A stretch of 64,000 nt of DNA, taken from an uncultured Verrucomicrobia subdivision 3 bacterium (lineage in GTDB: Bacteria; Verrucomicrobiota; Verrucomicrobiia; Limisphaerales; UBA11358). Below are positions 39,709-47,743 of the stretch, piece by piece. Below the pieces are notes generated by a model. The model worked only from the letters and a program-made list of their open reading frames with translations. It did not search any database and was not told the DNA's origin. Each line of letters begins with the position of its first letter. Within the stretch, counting starts at the first letter, position 1. Made by a program: the position numbers and the translations under genes. The stretch covers positions 25,020 to 89,019 of the forward strand of contig CAILMI010000054.1 of the NCBI GenBank assembly GCA_903835255.1. The letters run 5' to 3'.

Positions 39709-39733
39709 CTTCGGTTTTGTAATTCTATATGGC

Positions 39734-41344
39734 GTGAAACTGATGAGCCGCATTCACTTTCTTTTGGCCGCCGGATGGTTCTGCGCAGCGACGGCGCAGG
39801 CGGATCCCATTATCACGTCCTGGTTCACCGTCAACAGCGGCCTGTATGCCCGGGTTACCCAGACCAACGGCGCCACAGCGCAGACCACGTGGCCCTCCGC
39901 CGGGGTTGCCAATAACAACAACGGCAGCGCCAGCCAAACTTTGCCGGCGTATTCCGACGTGCAGAGGGTTTGTTACTCAGCGAGCAACGTTTATATCAAC
40001 GCCAGCGGCCTGGCTTCTTATATCATGGGCCCGTGGTATGGCAGCGCGGCACAGAATAATCCGTGGGGGTTCTGGCCGTTATCGCAAAATTACACAGCCT
40101 CCATCACCCGCACCCCATCGCCGGCAACAACTCCGAAACCCGCGCATATGGGCGGCCCGGTCGGGTTGATGGTGAACGGGGTCGTGATTTACGATCTCGG
40201 GGATGCTTTTTCATTCAAGCAAACCAATGCCACGCCGGCCACTTCCACAACGGCTGGCGGCACAGATAGCACCCCGGGGGATGGTTGGTGGTATCGGGAC
40301 GCACTGGCGGTAGAGGTTGTCACCTTTGATACGGGCTTTGCCCATCAGCCCGGCAACAATGGGCAATATCATTATCACGCGGAACCCAAAGCGTTGCGAT
40401 ATCAGCTTGGGGATAATATGAATGCAACCTACAACTCGACTAATAAGACCTACACTTATCTGGAAGCGACGAACAACACCAACCTGCGTCACTCGCCCAT
40501 TCTAGGCTGGTCGTTCGACGGTTACCCCATCTACGGGCCGTACGGCTATTCGAATCGGACCAATGCCGCCAGCGCGGTGAGCCGGATGCGCTCCGGGTTT
40601 GTCCTGCGCAATGGGCAGAATGGAACGACCGATGTGACAGCCACTGGCAGAACGACTTTGCCCAAATGGGCAGCAGCGGCCCAAAACTATCCCAACCCAG
40701 GCAATGTCAACCCGGTGACTCTCTCGCCTACCAATTACGGTCCAGCCACCACCTACACCTCCGTCAACGGTCCAAACACGACCCTTTACTCCCTCGGACG
40801 CTATTCCGCGGACTACGACTATCTCGGGGACTTGACGAATTCAGGAACGCATGCGTATTACCAGCAGGGAACCGACTTTGATCTTGACCAATATAACGGG
40901 CGCAACTGTGTGACACCGGATTTCCCGGGAGGCACTTATGCTTACTTTGTTTCAATCGACTCCGCCGGAAACCCGGCTTTCCCGTACATGCTCGCAAAAC
41001 AGTATTATGGCGTCAAAAATGGATCCGCCCAAGGTGTGACCATTCCTCCAACAGGTATCACCAATTATTTTCTGGGCGGAACCAACTTGCAGGAGGTCTT
41101 AAAAGCACCTGCCGTCAACAGCGCCAGCGGCACGGTGACTCTGACATGGAGCAGTATCGAGGGCGGCTCTTACGTTTTGCTGTCGAAGACCAATCTCGCC
41201 AGCGCCAACTGGACCACGAACACCCTCCTTTCCGCAGCGACCAACACCCTTCTCACCACCGCCTTGGACGCCGGTGCGGCGCGAACGAACGCGGCGCTAT
41301 TTTATCGCATCCTTCGCACTGGCGTGGCCCCCTTCAAGCAATGA
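39734..41344 (+). CDS. Secreted YHYH-domain protein (first paralogue)
   Basis: A 536-residue exported protein; the signal peptide spans about residues 5-23 (MSRIHFLLAAGWFCAATAQA). It contains the YHYH motif at 212-215 (GQYHYHAEP) and the conserved block HSPILGWSFDGYPIYGPYGY. A C-terminal segment of about 80 residues (TLTWSSIEGGSYVLLSKTN...) looks like the beta-domain appended to many secreted Verrucomicrobiota proteins. The YHYH family has no proven function; the His/Tyr-rich site suggests metal binding. Start is GTG 39734; an ATG at 39743 is equally possible. It overlaps the next gene by 4 bp. Confidence 0.88.
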   Translation: MKLMSRIHFLLAAGWFCAATAQADPIITSWFTVNSGLYARVTQTNGATAQTTWPSAGVANNNNGSASQTLPAYSDVQRVCYSASNVYINASGLASYIMGPWYGSAAQNNPWGFWPLSQNYTASITRTPSPATTPKPAHMGGPVGLMVNGVVIYDLGDAFSFKQTNATPATSTTAGGTDSTPGDGWWYRDALAVEVVTFDTGFAHQPGNNGQYHYHAEPKALRYQLGDNMNATYNSTNKTYTYLEATNNTNLRHSPILGWSFDGYPIYGPYGYSNRTNAASAVSRMRSGFVLRNGQNGTTDVTATGRTTLPKWAAAAQNYPNPGNVNPVTLSPTNYGPATTYTSVNGPNTTLYSLGRYSADYDYLGDLTNSGTHAYYQQGTDFDLDQYNGRNCVTPDFPGGTYAYFVSIDSAGNPAFPYMLAKQYYGVKNGSAQGVTIPPTGITNYFLGGTNLQEVLKAPAVNSASGTVTLTWSSIEGGSYVLLSKTNLASANWTTNTLLSAATNTLLTTALDAGAARTNAALFYRILRTGVAPFKQ

Positions 41345-42651
41345 CGAAACGATCGCAAAACAGAACAGCCGCCACGGCTCTCTTCTGGAGCGCCCTATTC
41401 ACAGGCGTGTTCTGCGCCCACGCCGACCCCCAGCTCACCTCCTGGTTCACCCGCAACTCGGGCCAGCTCGCCCAGATTTATCGCACCGACGCGGATAAAC
41501 AATCCGGGCGTTCGGAAACCACTTGGAGCAACGGCCGAAACGTCCAGTCGCAGCCGGCCTACTGCGGGGTGCAGGCCGTCCTGTCCTCGTCCAACTGGGT
41601 CTACATCCGCAGCACCGGCCTCGGCAGCCAAATCATGGGGCCCTGGCTCAATGGACGGTTCCCCAATCTGCCCACCGACCAGCATTTCATCTTCGCCATC
41701 CCCCGCCACCCCAGCGCGCAGACCCACACGCAGCCCAACCGCCTGTTTGAAATCGGCCTCTTTGTGGATGGCGTGCGAATGTTCGACGCCTGCGATGCGT
41801 TCTCCTATTCGAATGGGCACGGACGGGACGCCGACCCGCGCGCCGGGATCGGACCGGGCGACCGCATCTGGAACCGCAACGCCTATGTCAACGAGCAGAA
41901 AACCTTTGACGCCGCCCTTGCTCACCAGCAGAACCGGGGCACCTACCATTATCACACCCAGCCCATCGCCCTGCGCTATCAGCTGGGGGACCACGTGGAT
42001 TTCGACCCCGCATCCGGCACCTATCAAGAGAGCAGCACCCCCGCAACGAAGCATTCGCCCATCCTCGGCTGGCTGCAGGACGGCTACCCCCTCTACGGCC
42101 CCTACGGCTATTCCGCTCCGACCAATCCCGCCAGCGGCGTGCGCCGGATGCGGTCCGGCTTTGTGCTGCGCAACGGCGGGCACGGCACGGATAATCTGGC
42201 ACAGACCGGGCGCGGCACCCTGCCCCTCTGGGAGGCGCGGGAACTCAACCGGTCCGCGACGCTTAAACAATCCGAGGCCGGCCCGGAGGTCGGCAGTCAA
42301 TACCCCCTCGGCCATTACATTGAGGATTACGCGTATCTCGGCGACCTCGGTAAAAGAGCGGGCAACGACTTTGACCTCGACGAACTCAACGGGCGCTGGT
42401 GCGTCACGCCGGAATTCCCCCAAGGCACCTACGCCTATTTCACGGCCATCGATGCTAGCGGACGGCCCGCCTACCCCTACAACATGGGCCGCCGCTATCA
42501 TGGCACGCCCCGCGGGCGCCTCATCGCCTCTATCCAGGAACCCGTGGCGACCCATTTTCTGGCGGCCCCTTCGCCGCCCTCCCCGGCGGCTGCGCCGAAA
42601 AAAACCTCGCTGATCTGGAATCCAGACAGCGGCGGTTACCGGACCCAATGA
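41341..42651 (+). CDS. Secreted YHYH-domain protein (second paralogue)
   Basis: A 436-residue exported paralogue of the preceding protein, with signal peptide TAATALFWSALFTGVFCAHA. It shares SQIMGPW, TYHYHTQPIALRYQLGD (YHYH at 202-205), HSPILGWLQDGYPLYGPYGY and GNDFDLDELNGRWCVTPEFP but lacks the C-terminal beta-domain. It ends in a Pro/Ala-rich tail. Stop and start overlaps of 4 bp on both sides indicate coupled translation with the first YHYH gene and the diheme gene. It is probably periplasmic and perhaps a metal-binding partner of the diheme protein. Confidence 0.88.
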   Translation: MTKRSQNRTAATALFWSALFTGVFCAHADPQLTSWFTRNSGQLAQIYRTDADKQSGRSETTWSNGRNVQSQPAYCGVQAVLSSSNWVYIRSTGLGSQIMGPWLNGRFPNLPTDQHFIFAIPRHPSAQTHTQPNRLFEIGLFVDGVRMFDACDAFSYSNGHGRDADPRAGIGPGDRIWNRNAYVNEQKTFDAALAHQQNRGTYHYHTQPIALRYQLGDHVDFDPASGTYQESSTPATKHSPILGWLQDGYPLYGPYGYSAPTNPASGVRRMRSGFVLRNGGHGTDNLAQTGRGTLPLWEARELNRSATLKQSEAGPEVGSQYPLGHYIEDYAYLGDLGKRAGNDFDLDELNGRWCVTPEFPQGTYAYFTAIDASGRPAYPYNMGRRYHGTPRGRLIASIQEPVATHFLAAPSPPSPAAAPKKTSLIWNPDSGGYRTQ

Positions 42652-44396
42652 AACCCCTGTGCACCACCGGTCTGGCCCTCTCTTTGCTTCTTCTTTTAAC
42701 CGGAGCGGAGGCCGCCACGCTGGAAATTGCCATCACTCCAAAAGTCTCCGGCGAGCCCCTGCAGCCCGCCTCGCTCCGCTACCAAACCTCGGCCGGCGAA
42801 TCTTTTTCCATCACCCGCGTCAGCTACCTCGTGAGCGGGTTTGCCCTGCAACGCAGCGATGGGTCCTGGCTGGAGATCTCCAACGCGGTCGCCTGGCTCG
42901 ACCCAGAACAAAGCCGCAACTCCCTCCGTCTTGAAAAAATTCCGGCAGGCGAATTCCGGTCGGTGCGTTTCAGCGTCGGCCTCAGCCCGGAGCGGAACCA
43001 TGCGGATCCCGCGCAGTTTCCGTCAGGCCACCCGCTCAACCCTAATCTCAACGGACTGCACTGGAGCTGGCAGGGCGGCTACATTTTTCTCGCACTGGAA
43101 GGCCTGTGGCGCAATAGCGCCGGGGAACTCGACGGCTGGGCCTATCACCTGGCCCGCGACACCAACGCCACCCGCATCACCCTCGCCGCACCGCTCGCCC
43201 TCACCCGCGAGATGCGGCTGGACCTGGACTTCGATCTGGCTGCCCTGCTGAACGCGCCCCGGCCGGTAGCATTCGGACGGGAGGGTTCCTCCACCCATTC
43301 GCGCGACGGGGATCCCATCGCCGCCGCACTGGTCGCCAATCTGCCGGGCGCATTTCGGGTCCGCAATGTCACTTCCCTCACAGATGCCGAGATTGCTGTC
43401 GCCCACCCGAAGCCGCTGTACCTGCCGGCGGCCTTCACCCCGCAGCCGTTCCAGATGAGCGCCACCTTTCCGATGCCCGACCTGCCGCGGGACAACCCGC
43501 TCACCATCGAGCGCGTGGCGCTGGGAAAAACCCTGTTCCTCGACCAGCGGCTTTCCATCAACGACCGGCAATCCTGCGCGGACTGCCACATGCCGGAGAA
43601 AGGCTTCACCGACGGGCGACGCACGGCCCGGGGAGCCGAGGGCGGAATCGGCGAGCGGAATACCATGCCGCTATTCAATCTTGCGTGGAAACGGGAGTTT
43701 TTCTGGGACGGCCGCGCCCGGAGCCTGCGCGAGCAAGTGCTGCAGCCGATCCAAGACCCCCTGGAAATGCACCAGCCGCTCACGAATCTGATAGCGAAGC
43801 TGGCGGCCACCGCCCCCTATCCCGTGCTGTTTTCGAACGCCTTCGGCTCGCCGGACATCACCTCGGAAAAAATCTCGCTGGCGCTGGAGAATTACCTGCT
43901 CACGCTGACCTCGTTTGACTCCTCTTTCGACCGGGTCCTGAGGGGCGAGGCGCACTTCACCGCCGCCGAACAGCGCGGATTCGAGCTGTTCTCCACGGAA
44001 TACGACCCGCGGCGCGGGCAGTTCGGCGCGGATTGCTTCCACTGCCATGGCGGGCCGCTGTTCCAAAGTCAGAATTTTGCAAACAATGGCCTGGAGGGTG
44101 CGGACCGCGGACGCGAGCGGGCCACCGGACGGGCGGCGGATCGCAGAAAATTTGCCGTGCCGTCGCTGCGCAACTGTGCCCTGACCGCGCCGTACATGCA
44201 CGACGGCCGCTTCCCCACCCTGGAAGCTGCTGTAGGCCATTATGCCACCGGGGTGGTGCGCAGCGCGACGCTGGACCCGAATCTGGCCAAGCATCCCGAC
44301 GGCGGCGTGGCGCTGAGCGCCGAGGACCAGCGGGCCATCGTCGCCTTTTTAAAAACGCTGACCGATCCGGCTTTGGAAAGCAGCCACGGCCCGTGA
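42648..44396 (+). CDS. Fusion of MbnP-like copper-binding domain and MbnH-like diheme cytochrome c peroxidase
   Basis: A 582-residue secreted protein with signal peptide at 1-22. Residues 24-205 resemble MbnP: SYLVSGFALQ, GLSPERNHADP, and the WxW motif W139-S-W141-QGGY, the site of Trp-to-kynurenine conversion as I recall for MbnP. Residues about 283-576 are a diheme peroxidase of the MauG/MbnH type with two heme sites, C310-ADCH and C463-FHCH, and APYMHDGRFPTLEAAVGHY near the end. MbnH oxidises MbnP in methanotrophs; here both halves are in one chain. No methanobactin genes are present, so the role is likely copper or redox handling. It overlaps the upstream gene by 4 bp. Confidence 0.9.
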   Translation: MKPLCTTGLALSLLLLLTGAEAATLEIAITPKVSGEPLQPASLRYQTSAGESFSITRVSYLVSGFALQRSDGSWLEISNAVAWLDPEQSRNSLRLEKIPAGEFRSVRFSVGLSPERNHADPAQFPSGHPLNPNLNGLHWSWQGGYIFLALEGLWRNSAGELDGWAYHLARDTNATRITLAAPLALTREMRLDLDFDLAALLNAPRPVAFGREGSSTHSRDGDPIAAALVANLPGAFRVRNVTSLTDAEIAVAHPKPLYLPAAFTPQPFQMSATFPMPDLPRDNPLTIERVALGKTLFLDQRLSINDRQSCADCHMPEKGFTDGRRTARGAEGGIGERNTMPLFNLAWKREFFWDGRARSLREQVLQPIQDPLEMHQPLTNLIAKLAATAPYPVLFSNAFGSPDITSEKISLALENYLLTLTSFDSSFDRVLRGEAHFTAAEQRGFELFSTEYDPRRGQFGADCFHCHGGPLFQSQNFANNGLEGADRGRERATGRAADRRKFAVPSLRNCALTAPYMHDGRFPTLEAAVGHYATGVVRSATLDPNLAKHPDGGVALSAEDQRAIVAFLKTLTDPALESSHGP

Positions 44397-44408
44397 AATC
44401 ATCTTTCG

Positions 44409-44425
44409 CTTCACGTCCCCTTAAG
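44409..44425 (+). promoter_or_regulatory. Putative response-regulator box 3 (upstream of the EF-hand gene)
   Basis: CTTCAC-GTCCC-CTTAAG, same arrangement and orientation to its gene as boxes 1 and 2. TAGAGT, a -10 candidate, begins 11 bases later. A weaker look-alike, CTTGAT-AACCC-CTTAAC, lies at 44971-44987. Confidence 0.6.
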
Positions 44426-44506
44426 GTTGTCTGCCCTAGAGTGGCATCCTGAAAACGGGCGGCAGAAAATTCGCACCCGTCAAAAAAAAACACGAAAGGT
44501 AAAACC

Positions 44507-44935
44507 ATGAAAATAAAAAACACCCTTGCCCTAGCGCTGCTCGCGCTGGGCACCACCGCGCTGCTCGCCAGCGCACAGGACAACAGCAATGACGGGCCTC
44601 CGGGCAGTGATTCAAAAGCCTCCGAACGGGGCGGCCCCGGGCAGCACGAGCCCGGCCCGAGCGCGGGCGGCAGGAGCGGACAACGCCAGGGTCCTGCCCT
44701 GGTCGGCGCGCTGGATGCAAATCATGACCGGGTGATTGATGCGGAAGAAATCGCCAACGCCAGCGCCGTACTGAAGGGGCTGGACAAGAATGGCGACGGC
44801 AAACTGACCCCGGAGGAGTTCATGGGTCCGCGGCCGTCAGGCAAACCCCCGGGCGACAACCAGACTGGCGGCAAAAACGAGACCGGGTCTGACCATAATG
44901 ACAGGCCGCCCGGCCCGCCTCCCGGCAACCAGTAA
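44507..44935 (+). CDS. Secreted EF-hand protein
   Basis: A 142-residue exported protein with signal peptide (MKIKNTLALALLALGTTALL). Two EF-hand loops are complete enough to bind calcium: D70-ANHDRVIDAE-E81 and D93-KNGDGKLTPE-E104. Long Gly/Pro/Asp-rich disordered stretches flank them. AAAGGT lies 6 bases before the ATG. It has its own promoter region with box 3, 110 bp after the diheme gene. EF-hand proteins are often found near YHYH genes in related bacteria, from memory. Function is probably structural or metal-buffering. Confidence 0.88.
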   Translation: MKIKNTLALALLALGTTALLASAQDNSNDGPPGSDSKASERGGPGQHEPGPSAGGRSGQRQGPALVGALDANHDRVIDAEEIANASAVLKGLDKNGDGKLTPEEFMGPRPSGKPPGDNQTGGKNETGSDHNDRPPGPPPGNQ

Positions 44936-45017
44936 GCCTAGACACCAAAGGAATCTCAGCGGCTTGACCCCTTGATAACCCCTTAACGGCGTTGTTCGGC
45001 AGCCTCCATGAGGAGAT

Positions 45018-45797
45018 TTAGCCGAGACCGAGGATCCAGCCTTCCAACTGGGCCAGAGTGCGGTCGGCAGGACGTAGCTGCGGCTGAAAATGAACGGGCA
45101 GCGTGTCGGTGGCGTCGCTCTGCTGCATCCAGCGGGCGACGCTGTAGGCGTCATGTTGGTGCGGGTTGCGGTCTTCGGTGGGAAAGGTGCGGCTCCAGAG
45201 GGCCGGGTAAACTTCGGCGATGACAGATCGCCCCTGTGGCGGCGTCCAGCCGTCAAAGGGCCAGAAATGGACGCGCTCGCCGAGTTGCTGGCGGAGGTAG
45301 CGCAGCCACGGAAGACCGGTATGGGTGGATTTCGCCACGCTTCCTTGCACATCGAAGTGGAAGACGGACTTCGCGCGGCTCCGTTCCTCCGTCATCCGCC
45401 GCCAACGGGAATTACCGGTGCGCGCGGCCCCATCGCCATACAAGCCGTCCCGGATGAAATCGATATAGAGGTGATCGCCATCGGTTGGCCAGTGGTGCTG
45501 GAAGTCATCGAGGAAGGCGGGCCAGTTGGGCGGGAGGTGATAGACCTCGAAGTAGCGGAGCGGAAAGGAAAACGCGTGGTCGATGCCGACAAGCGTGGGA
45601 GGGCCATCGCGGAGTTCGGCGGCAAGCCATTCGGCAAGGCCGCGGCGGGTCCAATACTTACGGGGGCTGGGTGGCGGCAGAACCTCGGCGGGCGTCTGTG
45701 TGGGCGTGGCCGCGTAGAGGCGCAAGCCGGTCAGGCTACTCGAGGGCGTCTGCGCGCCGGAATAATCGATGCCGAAGTAGCGTTCAAATTGCGGCAT
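45018..45797 (-). CDS. DUF429-like predicted RNase H-fold protein
   Basis: A 259-residue cytoplasmic protein. FGIDYSGAQ near the N terminus, GIDHAFSFP, a glutamate in IAEVYPALW and an aspartate in HDAYSVARWM fit the acidic residues of the RNase H-like DUF429 family, predicted to be nucleases. No experimental role is known for the family. It is transcribed away from the pectinesterase region and converges on the EF-hand gene. The family call is moderate. Confidence 0.7.
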   Translation of the reverse strand: MPQFERYFGIDYSGAQTPSSSLTGLRLYAATPTQTPAEVLPPPSPRKYWTRRGLAEWLAAELRDGPPTLVGIDHAFSFPLRYFEVYHLPPNWPAFLDDFQHHWPTDGDHLYIDFIRDGLYGDGAARTGNSRWRRMTEERSRAKSVFHFDVQGSVAKSTHTGLPWLRYLRQQLGERVHFWPFDGWTPPQGRSVIAEVYPALWSRTFPTEDRNPHQHDAYSVARWMQQSDATDTLPVHFQPQLRPADRTLAQLEGWILGLG

Positions 45798-45910
45798 GGA
45801 TGGTCAGGTGGCAGTGAGTTCGGCGACGAGGGCGGAGAGCCTGTTCGCGGCGGTGGCGCGGGAAGCGGCGTAGCCGTTGCTTCGGAATTCGGGCTCCAAA
45901 CAGGGTCGGA

Positions 45911-47650
45911 TCATTTTGACGCCAGTTTTTCGTTGAGCCACGCGATCAGCTTGCCCTGCCAGGCGGGATCCATTTTCACCCAATCGGCAATGCGGTGCTG
46001 GCCTTCGGGGATGAGGATCATTCCGCACTCCCCACCCGCGGCCTGAAGCTTTTGCTGGAACGCGAGCGATTGCCCGGCGGGCACGGTCTTATCCGCGCTG
46101 CCCTGCAGAATCAGGAACGGCGGTAATCCCGGCTGAACATAAGTGAGCGGGGACGCCTCCTTCAATACGGCGCGCACGCCATCGGTCAGGTTGGTCGAGT
46201 CCCAGTGAAACAGGTTCCGCATGGAAATACTCAAGCCACCCCGCCGCTCGTTGTCTGCAACCAAATCAGTGGGCGGCGCCAGTGCGGCCACCGCCTGCAC
46301 GCGGGTGTCGGGCTCAGGGCGCGTGCCAGCGAGCGTCACAAGGTGTCCGCCCGCCGAGTAGCCCAAGAGCGCGATGCGCTCAGGGTCGCCCTTGAATTCT
46401 GACGCGTGCTTCTTCACCCAGCGGATCGCCGTTTGCACGTCGTCGTAACAGGCCGGCCAGCGGTGGGCCGGCGCTAGTCGATACGAGATGGTGAACCAGG
46501 TGAAATTCGTCGCCCCGGGCGCGAACACCGGAACGATGTCCTTTTCTCGGTCCCCCGCCATCCAGCCGCCACCATGGACGATGAGCACCACTGGAAAGGG
46601 GCCGTTCCCCGACGGAACATGCGCATCGAGCCGAAGCGTCTCCCCGCCCGCTTCGCCGTAGGGGATGTTCAGCCGGTTGGCACTATAGGAATGGATGGCT
46701 TCCGGATCCCAGGCATCCGCCCCGCCCAAGACCGTACCCACGGTGACCTTTTGGGCGTCGGCCTTGCTCAGCTGCCGCGTCCAGTCCGGCCGACCGTCGG
46801 GGCGGGAGCCCTCGCCGGTGCACTGGAACTCAGCGTACCGGGCAGTCGGATGCGCCTCCGGTTTTTTCCAGTCATTCCAGCCTTCGGGACGGACGACTCC
46901 GGACATTTCCGTGTTGAGGAAAAGTGTGCTGGCGTAAATCCGCCACGGCCGGCCGAGAAATGTTTTTACCCCGGACTCGCCGGTAATTTTGCAATGGGAG
47001 AACACAAAGCCGAACGGCACGTCCACCGGCGTGGAAGCGGCGGTGATGTAGCCGTCGCGGAGGCAGTGAATGCGGCAGTTCTCAAACCAAGCCGTGGCCG
47101 CACCAAAAATGAAATCCACATGGCCCACAATGTCACAGTTGTCAAAATACTGGCGCCCGCGATTGAGCAGGATCGTGTCCTGCCAGCCGAGGAACCGGCA
47201 GTTGCGGAACACCGCCCGGTCCCCGTCCACGCGGAGGGCGAGGGCCTGCCCGACCGGGCCGGCGGCATTCTCAAACGTAAGGTTTTCGGCGGTGAAATCA
47301 TCCGCATCGATCGTGGTGGACGGGGTCTTGAACGTGCCAATGGGGCGGCCCTCGGCATTGGTGATGCCGGCGTGCAGGTTAAAAGACAGCACGGTGTTGG
47401 TGGGGTTGTCGCCGACCAGCTTAAAAAATCTTTTTTCGCGCTGGAGATAGATGAGTTCGCGATAGACGCCGGGGGCGATGTGGATCACGACGGGGTTCTC
47501 GCGGCTGCCGGCAGGCACCGCCATGATGGCCGCCTGAACCGTTTGGAACGGCGTTCCCCCGGCGGCGGCCACATACAGGTTCGTCTGAGCGAAGAGGGTG
47601 GGAGCGGCAGCCAGCAGCGCCAGCAATGCCGGCAATGGAAAAGTTTTCAT
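45911..47650 (-). CDS. Secreted pectinesterase (CE8) fused to an alpha/beta-hydrolase esterase
   Basis: A 579-residue bifunctional enzyme with signal peptide (FPLPALLALLAAAPTLFA). Residues about 24-310 are a CE8 beta-helix: FTAENLTFEN, the catalytic aspartates in FLGWQDTIL and GHVDFIFGAA, and FLGRPWR. Residues about 325-579 are an alpha/beta-hydrolase with HGGGW oxyanion motif, nucleophile elbow GYSAGGH and a C-terminal GQHRIADW histidine. The first half removes methyl esters from pectin. The second may remove acetyl or other acyl groups, as in BD-FAE-like esterases. It acts on the same polymer as the PL1 lyase 30 kb away. Confidence 0.9.
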   Translation of the reverse strand: MKTFPLPALLALLAAAPTLFAQTNLYVAAAGGTPFQTVQAAIMAVPAGSRENPVVIHIAPGVYRELIYLQREKRFFKLVGDNPTNTVLSFNLHAGITNAEGRPIGTFKTPSTTIDADDFTAENLTFENAAGPVGQALALRVDGDRAVFRNCRFLGWQDTILLNRGRQYFDNCDIVGHVDFIFGAATAWFENCRIHCLRDGYITAASTPVDVPFGFVFSHCKITGESGVKTFLGRPWRIYASTLFLNTEMSGVVRPEGWNDWKKPEAHPTARYAEFQCTGEGSRPDGRPDWTRQLSKADAQKVTVGTVLGGADAWDPEAIHSYSANRLNIPYGEAGGETLRLDAHVPSGNGPFPVVLIVHGGGWMAGDREKDIVPVFAPGATNFTWFTISYRLAPAHRWPACYDDVQTAIRWVKKHASEFKGDPERIALLGYSAGGHLVTLAGTRPEPDTRVQAVAALAPPTDLVADNERRGGLSISMRNLFHWDSTNLTDGVRAVLKEASPLTYVQPGLPPFLILQGSADKTVPAGQSLAFQQKLQAAGGECGMILIPEGQHRIADWVKMDPAWQGKLIAWLNEKLASK

Positions 47651-47743
47651 TCGGAGGGATATATCTGATTTTGAGGCTAATCGGCTGCGGGAAAATGTAA
47701 ATTGAAAATTGAAGTTCCCGCCTGAGTTGGTTAACGTGCCGCC

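Noticed and set aside
42648..44396. Methanobactin gene cluster
   Set aside because: Only MbnP/MbnH-like domains are present; there is no mbnB, mbnC, precursor peptide or transporter nearby.
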